Assembly: GCA_903912405.1 (NCBI GenBank)
Contig: CAIWHF010000139.1
Location: 1 to 6,580 of the forward strand
Reading direction: 5' to 3'
Length of the DNA stretch: 6,580 bases
Source of the DNA: an uncultured Bacteroidota bacterium
Lineage (GTDB): Bacteria; Bacteroidota; Bacteroidia; Chitinophagales; Chitinophagaceae
Shown here: one piece after another, positions 1-5,115 of the stretch
Position numbering within the stretch: the first letter of the stretch is position 1
Layout of the letters: each line of letters begins with the position of its first letter
Made by a program: the position numbers and the translations under genes
Notes under the pieces: model-generated
What the model saw: only the letters and a program-made list of their open reading frames with translations
Databases searched by the model: none
What the model was told of the DNA's origin: nothing

Positions 1-1
1 A

Positions 2-1906
2 ATCCTGTTAATGATCCCTGTGTTTTTATTGCTAACCTCATGGGTTTTTGCACAAGACACATATTCCTATTCCTTTAATAATGATGTAAAAGGTTATGAT
101 GTAATACCGATTACAAATGCTTGTCCTTCCTTAAATCCATTAGATGAGCAATGTGTTGCAGTTGGTACTGTTTATCCAAATGCACTAGCTACGGATATAA
201 AAAATGGTATTCATTTTATACGTTTTGATAAACAGGGTAATTTATTGGCATCTGTTTTTATTAATCATTCAAATGCTGATGAAAGAGCTGTTAAAATTAT
301 AAGCATAGATAATACATGTAATTTTATTATTGTTTCATTACTTCGAGAAAATGTTCCCTTTGCTCAAGATGCTTTAAAATTAACAACTGTTGATATGAAT
401 GGACAGGTTTTAGCAGAGTCTAAAATAGTTTCAAATTTAACTTCCATTTCTTATAATCATCTTTATCCAATGGATGCTATATTAATTAATAATGTTGTTT
501 ACGTTGTTGGTTCTGCAAGTAATGAAATTCCTAGTGTTAGTCCATTACTTACAAATGGTTTAAATTTTAGTAATATAAATCAAGCCTTTGTATGTAGAGT
601 TGATTTAACTAATCCTGTTGCTAATGATATAATATATTTTGGAAATTCTAGTGTGCCAAATAACCTAAATGGAAGTAGATCTTGTTATAATTTAGCTCGC
701 TCAATAAAACAAACTTACGATGGTAGAGTATTTGTATTGGGTATGGTAAGTTGTTGGCAAGGTTTCCCCCTGCCTTCTCCTAGTAATGTCTATCCAGTTG
801 CTATGATTGCTGAGTTAGATTTAGGATCTTTCTCAATAATTAATAAAAATAAATATGATAATGTAGTTGGTAACAATGTTGGTACCATTGCATCAGATTT
901 ATATTATGATCCCAATTCTGGTTATATGAATCTTTTGGTAAATGAAGTTAAAATAGATGTTCAAACCACAGCGGGAAATACGAATCAAACACTTTTGCCA
1001 TGGTCTGCATTTTGGGTGTATAAATTGGATAAAAGCTCATTTTTTCATTCAGGGGGTAATAAATTTCAACCTTTTGACAATTTGTATGCAACTAATTTTG
1101 TGGAACAAAATAATGGTGATTTAAAAATTGTGGGATGGCAATATACAACTGATGTGTCTCATACATCAATTTATACTATTAGTAGAGATTGTCCATTTAT
1201 TCAAAACGTAAAAGTTGATAATCATTTTCCAAATTTTATGTTACCAACCACACTAAATACATTAGTTGAAGGAACTATTAATACTACAAGCCCTTATCAA
1301 TATTTAGGTGGTCAAAATTTGAGTTCTATATGGCAAATGCCACGTATAGGTTCCTTGTCTGGTGTATTTGATAATTTAATTTTAACTGGAACACAGTTAT
1401 TGAACGCCCCAAAATTTGGTTTAAAATGTATTTATACTGATAACTTTGGATCTAGTTGTGGTTTGCAAGAAATGCACTATTCTAGTAGCTATATTGTAAC
1501 TCCAAATTTGATTCCAAGCACTGTTGACGATTTGCCAAATGATAACTATTTTACTTCATTATTAAATTCTGACACATTAGGCTTGCCTTTTTTAATAAAG
1601 GTGTCTTGTAATAATGATTATTTATTTAGAAAGCCTAAAAGTATAGTCGTTGAAGACAAAATTGTAATTTATCCAAACAGAATACAATCTTGCGAAGGAT
1701 TCCATATTACTAATTTCACTAAAACACTTCTTCATTCAAAAGCAATGATTAAATTATTTAATTCTATAGGGGAACAAGTGTATTCAAATAGTTGTATTTT
1801 TAATGGAGATATTTTTGTTGATCCAATGCAATTAATTCCTGGTATTTATATAGTTGAGGTGAAAATTGATGATAAGATTTATAAAGAACGAATTGAAGTG
1901 TATTAA
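2..1906 (+). CDS. Secreted propeller-like protein with divergent T9SS sorting domain (5' end probably outside window)
   Basis: This is a secreted protein of unknown specific function, probably exported by the type IX secretion system. Counting from the first visible ATG at 11, it has 631 residues. The visible N-terminus is a hydrophobic segment ending in WVFAQ, which looks like a signal peptide cut after Ala14. It has no Lys or Arg before the hydrophobic core, and the frame stays open to the window edge, adding Ile-Leu-Leu, so the real start is probably upstream. The body (about 16-540) has recurring short strands such as FIRFDKQGNLL (69-79), LTTVDMNGQVL (124-134), VCRVDL (194-199), IAELDL (266-271) and VYKLDK (336-341), resembling propeller blades; blade number is not established. 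Residues about 547-631 resemble a T9SS type A domain: IYPN at 553-556, LFNSIGEQVYS, then PGIYIVEVK. The usual YPNP is YPNR here. The gene is AT-rich throughout. Its substrate or partner cannot be read from sequence. The T9SS assignment is fairly secure, the propeller fold less so. Confidence 0.85.
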   Translation: MLLMIPVFLLLTSWVFAQDTYSYSFNNDVKGYDVIPITNACPSLNPLDEQCVAVGTVYPNALATDIKNGIHFIRFDKQGNLLASVFINHSNADERAVKIISIDNTCNFIIVSLLRENVPFAQDALKLTTVDMNGQVLAESKIVSNLTSISYNHLYPMDAILINNVVYVVGSASNEIPSVSPLLTNGLNFSNINQAFVCRVDLTNPVANDIIYFGNSSVPNNLNGSRSCYNLARSIKQTYDGRVFVLGMVSCWQGFPLPSPSNVYPVAMIAELDLGSFSIINKNKYDNVVGNNVGTIASDLYYDPNSGYMNLLVNEVKIDVQTTAGNTNQTLLPWSAFWVYKLDKSSFFHSGGNKFQPFDNLYATNFVEQNNGDLKIVGWQYTTDVSHTSIYTISRDCPFIQNVKVDNHFPNFMLPTTLNTLVEGTINTTSPYQYLGGQNLSSIWQMPRIGSLSGVFDNLILTGTQLLNAPKFGLKCIYTDNFGSSCGLQEMHYSSSYIVTPNLIPSTVDDLPNDNYFTSLLNSDTLGLPFLIKVSCNNDYLFRKPKSIVVEDKIVIYPNRIQSCEGFHITNFTKTLLHSKAMIKLFNSIGEQVYSNSCIFNGDIFVDPMQLIPGIYIVEVKIDDKIYKERIEVY

Positions 1907-1918
1907 GAGTATTTTTTT

Positions 1919-1951
1919 AAAACTTGGGGAGAAATCCCCTTGTTTTTATTT
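1919..1951 (+). terminator. Rho-independent terminator after the first gene
   Basis: A near-perfect inverted repeat begins 12 bases after the stop codon of the first gene. Its arms are AAAACTTGGGGA and TCCCCTTGTTTT around a GAAA loop. The arms pair except for two opposed T-T positions in the middle. The inner G/C-rich stem GGGGA/TCCCC is closed by a GNRA-type tetraloop, and a T-rich tail (1943-1951) follows. It should end transcription of the first gene and separate it from the next one. The reverse strand would have an A-run after the hairpin, so it is probably not bidirectional. Confidence 0.8.
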
Positions 1952-1980
1952 GATTAATTAATATAAGAAATTTAGTTTTC
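1949..1980 (+). promoter_or_regulatory. Candidate Bacteroidota-type promoter for the 1997-4942 gene
   Basis: TTTG at 1949-1952 and TAGTTTTC at 1973-1980 match the Bacteroidota sigma-factor consensus (TTTG at -33, TAnnTTTG at -7), with only the last base of the -7 box differing. The gap between boxes is 20 bases, within the normal range. Transcription would start about 10-15 bases before the ATG, giving a very short leader. No Shine-Dalgarno sequence precedes the ATG, only an A/T-rich stretch, as is usual in this phylum. In such AT-rich DNA a chance match is possible. Confidence 0.45.
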
Positions 1981-1996
1981 ATAAATACTATCAATT

Positions 1997-4942
1997 ATGA
2001 CCAAAAAAGGTGTTCTTATTCTATTGTTTTCATTAGCTAGTTTTGAATTATTTGCTCAAGGGCAAGATAATAATTGGCTTTGGGCTCATAGTTGGCTTTC
2101 TTTTAATACAACTCCTCCTTCTTCACCAATGTCTTTTTTACCAACTCAATTTAATAGTAATGATGTATCTTCTGCATCGGTTTCTTCCTCTACAGGTGCA
2201 CTGTTATTTTATTTAGATAATTATGTAATTACAAATGCAGCTCACAATCCCATGCCTAACGGTAATTTGTGTAGTGGTATTAATAGTTTAGGTACACTCT
2301 GGCCTTGCAAACAAGATGTGCTTATTGTTCCGGATCCTGGCAATTCAAATCGTTATTATTTATTTGTAGCAGCTCATAACTTTACATATTCAGAATTACG
2401 TTATTGTATTATAGACATGACCTTACAAGCTGGGTTTGGTGATGTTATTACCACCAGTAAAAATATTTTAGTGGCAAATAATATTATGGCTCCTTTAACC
2501 GCTGTAAAGCAAATGGGTACTAATAATTTTTGGATATTAACTAATTTCAATAATGGGTTTAAAGCTTTTTTACTAACGCCTTCTGGTGTGAATACTACAC
2601 CGGTTACCTCAATAATTGGTCCACAAGTACCTTATTTTGGTGCTCATCTAAATATAAGAGTCAATCCTCAAGGAACAAAAGTTGCAAGAACATATTTTCC
2701 ATTTCAATCTTACGGTTTGCTTGTTTCGGATTCTACTGAATTATATGATTTTAATGCTAGTACGGGAACTTTTTCAAATTATCAATTACTAAACTCTGGA
2801 CTTCTTTATTCAAATGGTGGTACTTTGTATGCAAGCATAGAATTTTCATTAAATGGAAATATATTGTATCGTGTTCATAATCAATTAAATATTTTTGCAT
2901 CTCCTACTGGTACACAACCAGGAACAATGATTCAATATGATTTATCTAATAATAATGCTAAAACATATATACCCATTTTACTTCCCCCAGGTACATGGGT
3001 AACTGATCTGAAATTAGCACCCAATGGTAAAATATATATAATGGAATGTTATGGTTCATCACCAGCAATAAGTGTCATAAATCAACCCAATATAGTTGGT
3101 GTCGGCTGTAATTATACCTATGCTAGTCAACCATTATCAAGTTGTATGACTACTGCTTTCACCTCTTTCCCCAATTTAGTTCCAAGTCTAATGGGGTCTT
3201 TTGCGCCTTATATTGATAGCCAATATGCAACAAACGTAGCGTACACAACAGCTACCTTGCATGCACGCGTATGTTGGGATGGAAATGCTACGGTTACCAA
3301 ACGAGGTTTTTACTATGGCACCTCCCCCTTGCCGCTCTCTGATTCGGCGATCGTTTCTGGTGCTACAGGCCCTTATATCGCAAATCTTACGGGATTAACA
3401 CCTAATACTTTATATTATTATAGAGCCTTTGCTACAAATGCCAATGGCACTACCATATTGTATGATAGTACCTTCCATACCCTTAAGCCCAATTACCCTC
3501 CCTTAATAAAATATGTACACAATAAGGCTACTTGTGTACCCGATACTATGCGCTTTGTAGTAGTGGATGATGATACGTCACCTGCCAATACAACGCTTAG
3601 TTGCACATCCAGTAATACCAGTTTATTACCGCTTAGCAGCATTACTATTACAGGTGCAGATACCAATAAAGTACTAAGCTTTACACCTACCCCTTACCAA
3701 TCGGGTACAAGCTTAATAACACTTACTGCTACTGATTCTAATGGTGCAAGTTCAACACAAAGTTTCTCAGTGACGGTAGCTGCTGGTGTACCAATTGCCA
3801 TCAGTTCTTTAAATGCAGTAACAGTTTGTCAAGGTGATTCTGTTGTAATGCAATGCGCCATACCACAAGGCACCACTATTAACTGGTATGTAAATGCAAC
3901 ACCAAGTGGAAATGGTAATCCTCAATTCGCCACTACTCAATCGGCAAGTGTTTATGCTGTTTGCACTAACGCACAAGGATGTGCTACTGTATCTAATACC
4001 ATCAATGCTACGGTAAAACCAGTACCTCAAGTACAATGCACTGTCAATGGCCCAACAACTATTTGCGTGGGTGATAGCGTGCAAGTACAAGCACTCAGCA
4101 CTGCAGGCTATAGCTACCAATGGTTTAAGAATACTCAGTTATTACCCAATGCTACGAACGCTATCTACTATGCCAAACAAAATGGCGATTATTCGTATGT
4201 AGCCACCCTCAATGGCTGTAGTAAAACATCGAATATTCAAAGCATACAAGTAGTACCTGCTCCAATTGCCAGCATCTCTACCCCCAACACTACGATGATC
4301 TGCAACGGACAAGGGGCTTTGCTACAAGCTGCTTCTGGTGTAGGCTATACCTATCAATGGACCATGAATGGCTTTAACATTGCAGGAGCTACCAATCCAA
4401 CGTATACAGCTACTATTGGCAGCTACTATACCGTGAAGGTGAGCAATGGCTATTGCGCACGCACTTCATCACCCATAACCATAACAGTAAACACAGCACC
4501 GGTAGCCATCATTCATTGGAATGGCACCCAGTTGTTTTCACCCATTAGTTTTTACAGTTATCAATGGTACTTCAACGGCGTACTCATCCCCGGCGCTACA
4601 GGTCAGTATTATACGCCAACGCAAGCAGGTTTGTATTATGTGATGGTGGGCAATGAGAATGGTTGCAAGAGTTTATCGCCCAATTATAACCTCCTTACAT
4701 TATCTATCAATAGCTTAAACACACCAAGCTTAAGCATCTATCCCAATCCTACAACAGGCATGTTGCAAGTAGCTGATTTCAAAGAAGGAACGCTCTATGT
4801 GTACAATGCAATGGGGCAGCTCATCATTAAGCAAACAGACCCGCTCATTGATTTAAGCAAACAAGCAAATGGCATTTACCAAATCAGAGCATACAACCAA
4901 GCTCAAGAACTGTTTGGCATTGGAAGGGTAGTGAAGGAGTAG
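1997..4942 (+). CDS. Modular T9SS-secreted surface protein: propeller-like head, FN3, cadherin/Ig-like, Ig repeats, sorting domain
   Basis: This is a complete 981-residue secreted protein, probably a surface-displayed adhesin or binding protein; its ligand is unknown. The start is supported by a standard signal peptide (MTKK, hydrophobic core, ELFAQ; cleavage after Ala20). Residues about 22-406 form the head of a Bacteroidota family with motifs LLFYLD (69-74), MPNG (86-89), IVPDPG (110-115), NFWILT (177-182) and PNIVGVGCNY (364-373). Residues about 405-496 are a fibronectin type III domain (RGFYYGTS, LTPNTLYYYRAFATN). Residues about 500-594 are a cadherin/Ig-like domain (VVVDDDTS, ITLTATDSNG). 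Three Ig-like repeats of 79 residues follow (596-832), then a degenerate fourth (about 833-900). Residues 904-981 are a canonical T9SS type A domain (SIYPNPTTG, YNAMGQ, NGIYQIRAY). It has its own promoter candidate, so it is probably monocistronic. DNA composition changes sharply near 3200-3290, at the end of the head. It shares its head with the gene at 5116. No catalytic residues are recognised. Confidence 0.95.
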   Translation: MTKKGVLILLFSLASFELFAQGQDNNWLWAHSWLSFNTTPPSSPMSFLPTQFNSNDVSSASVSSSTGALLFYLDNYVITNAAHNPMPNGNLCSGINSLGTLWPCKQDVLIVPDPGNSNRYYLFVAAHNFTYSELRYCIIDMTLQAGFGDVITTSKNILVANNIMAPLTAVKQMGTNNFWILTNFNNGFKAFLLTPSGVNTTPVTSIIGPQVPYFGAHLNIRVNPQGTKVARTYFPFQSYGLLVSDSTELYDFNASTGTFSNYQLLNSGLLYSNGGTLYASIEFSLNGNILYRVHNQLNIFASPTGTQPGTMIQYDLSNNNAKTYIPILLPPGTWVTDLKLAPNGKIYIMECYGSSPAISVINQPNIVGVGCNYTYASQPLSSCMTTAFTSFPNLVPSLMGSFAPYIDSQYATNVAYTTATLHARVCWDGNATVTKRGFYYGTSPLPLSDSAIVSGATGPYIANLTGLTPNTLYYYRAFATNANGTTILYDSTFHTLKPNYPPLIKYVHNKATCVPDTMRFVVVDDDTSPANTTLSCTSSNTSLLPLSSITITGADTNKVLSFTPTPYQSGTSLITLTATDSNGASSTQSFSVTVAAGVPIAISSLNAVTVCQGDSVVMQCAIPQGTTINWYVNATPSGNGNPQFATTQSASVYAVCTNAQGCATVSNTINATVKPVPQVQCTVNGPTTICVGDSVQVQALSTAGYSYQWFKNTQLLPNATNAIYYAKQNGDYSYVATLNGCSKTSNIQSIQVVPAPIASISTPNTTMICNGQGALLQAASGVGYTYQWTMNGFNIAGATNPTYTATIGSYYTVKVSNGYCARTSSPITITVNTAPVAIIHWNGTQLFSPISFYSYQWYFNGVLIPGATGQYYTPTQAGLYYVMVGNENGCKSLSPNYNLLTLSINSLNTPSLSIYPNPTTGMLQVADFKEGTLYVYNAMGQLIIKQTDPLIDLSKQANGIYQIRAYNQAQELFGIGRVVKE
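3209..3485 (+). other. Fibronectin type III domain segment (residues about 405-496)
   Basis: Within the 981-residue protein this segment carries the signature of FN3 modules found in Bacteroidota surface proteins: strand ATLHARVCW, then RGFYYGTS (436-443), GPYIANLTGLTPNTLYYYRA (458-477), ATNANGT and a final STFHTL. It joins the head to the Ig-like stalk. It is also the first module encoded in the less AT-rich DNA, with many C-ending and GGC/GCC codons. The role is inferred to be structural, as a spacer or protein-protein contact surface. Confidence 0.75.
3494..3778 (+). other. Cadherin/Ig-like domain segment (residues about 500-594)
   Basis: This beta-sandwich module begins YPPLIKYVHNKATC and contains FVVVDDDTS (519-527), the strand ITITGADTNKVLSFTPTP, and the ending SLITLTATDSNG followed by FSVTV. 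The last elements are typical of cadherin-like or He-PIG/Ig-like repeats in large bacterial surface proteins. The same module seems to start at residue 456 of the downstream paralogue (APTMTAVNAITKCQFD, then ADTETS), which supports a shared architecture. Whether it binds calcium cannot be judged from these motifs alone. Confidence 0.6.
3782..4492 (+). repeat. Three tandem Ig-like repeats, exact 79-residue (237-base) period
   Basis: Units at residues 596-674, 675-753 and 754-832 of the 981-residue protein align without gaps. Each has a first Cys (611, 690, 769), a Trp 19 residues later (630, 709, 788) and a second Cys 32 after that (662, 741, 820), in contexts such as TICVGDS, YSYQWFKN and NGC. 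The Cys pairs are 51 residues apart in every unit and probably form a disulfide linking the two sheets of an Ig-like fold, as expected for periplasmic folding before T9SS export. At DNA level the copies are diverged, so they are old rather than freshly duplicated. The first unit carries extra cysteines (620, 656). Confidence 0.85.
4493..4696 (+). other. Degenerate fourth Ig-like repeat preceding the sorting domain
   Basis: Residues about 833-900 repeat the YQW...GAT...GxYYV...NGC plan (YQWYFNG at 855-861, NGC at 888-890) but are about 10 residues shorter before the Trp. They lack the first Cys: the position 19 before Trp857 is Ile838. Cys890 is therefore left without its usual partner. This type of module often sits directly before the T9SS sorting domain in related proteins, so the missing Cys may be a family trait rather than decay. 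Confidence 0.65.
4706..4939 (+). other. T9SS type A C-terminal sorting domain (residues 904-981)
   Basis: The segment contains the canonical series: SIYPNPTTG (913-921), a strand around LQVADF, LYVYNAMGQLI (933-943), LIDLSKQANGIYQIRAY (950-966) and a basic end, GRVVKE. In characterised T9SS cargo this domain directs the folded protein through the outer-membrane translocon and is then usually cleaved, with the mature protein attached to a surface glycolipid or released. The attachment route in this organism is inferred from the family, not seen here. Confidence 0.9.
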
Positions 4943-4956
4943 TTTATTTCATTTAT

Positions 4957-4985
4957 AAATACCCTAATTTAAGGTGTATTTTGTT
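4957..4985 (+). terminator. Weak hairpin terminator after the modular protein gene
   Basis: Fifteen bases past the stop codon, AAATACCCT (4957-4965) can pair with AGG-t-GTATTT (4972-4981). This gives a nine-pair stem with one bulged T and a six-base A/T loop, followed by a T-rich stretch. The stem has few G/C pairs, so the hairpin is much weaker than the one at 1919. Its position is right for a terminator of the 1997-4942 gene, but function is uncertain. Confidence 0.4.
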
Positions 4986-5062
4986 ATCGAGTACTATGTT
5001 TTAAGTTACTTGTTTTAATTTTAATTAAACGATTTTTAGGGGGAGCAATACCTATCTTAAAA
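4986..5062. other. AT-rich intergenic DNA without a recognisable gene
   Basis: Together with the flanking terminator and promoter candidates this belongs to a 173-base gap between two genes. It is AT-rich apart from a short G-run (five G at 5039-5043). No open frame of useful length, tRNA, conserved RNA fold or strong promoter was recognised here. The G-run is over 70 bases from the next ATG and so is not a ribosome binding site for it. Confidence 0.5.
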
Positions 5063-5094
5063 TTTTTAATATAATTGATTTTTATATAACTTTA
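5063..5094 (+). promoter_or_regulatory. Weak candidate promoter for the gene starting at 5116
   Basis: TAACTTTA at 5087-5094 fits the Bacteroidota -7 element TAnnTTTG except for the last base. TTTT at 5063-5066 sits 20 bases before it, where TTTG would be expected. Both boxes are imperfect and the region is extremely AT-rich, so this is a low-confidence call. It would place the transcript start roughly 15 bases before the ATG, similar to the layout before the 1997 gene. Confidence 0.25.
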
Positions 5095-5115
5095 GTGAGT
5101 ATAATTTCCAGTACT

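Noticed and set aside
3809..4120. Open frame of 103 codons on the - strand
   Set aside because: It lies antisense inside the Ig-like repeats of the 981-residue protein, whose + strand frame has clear domain motifs. The antisense product is rich in Cys, Ser and Tyr and resembles no domain.
1997..4942. Insertion or fusion event (mobile element) as the cause of the mid-gene composition change
   Set aside because: There are no inverted terminal repeats, target-site duplications or transposase remnants near 3200, and the reading frame and domain order are intact. Recombination or conversion among paralogues is a simpler explanation.
5034..5064. Possible hairpin around the G-run, with TTTTTAGG facing CCTA...AAAA
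   Set aside because: Only four pairs (TAGG/CCTA) form before a four-base bulge is needed, so the fold is not convincing as a terminator or riboswitch.
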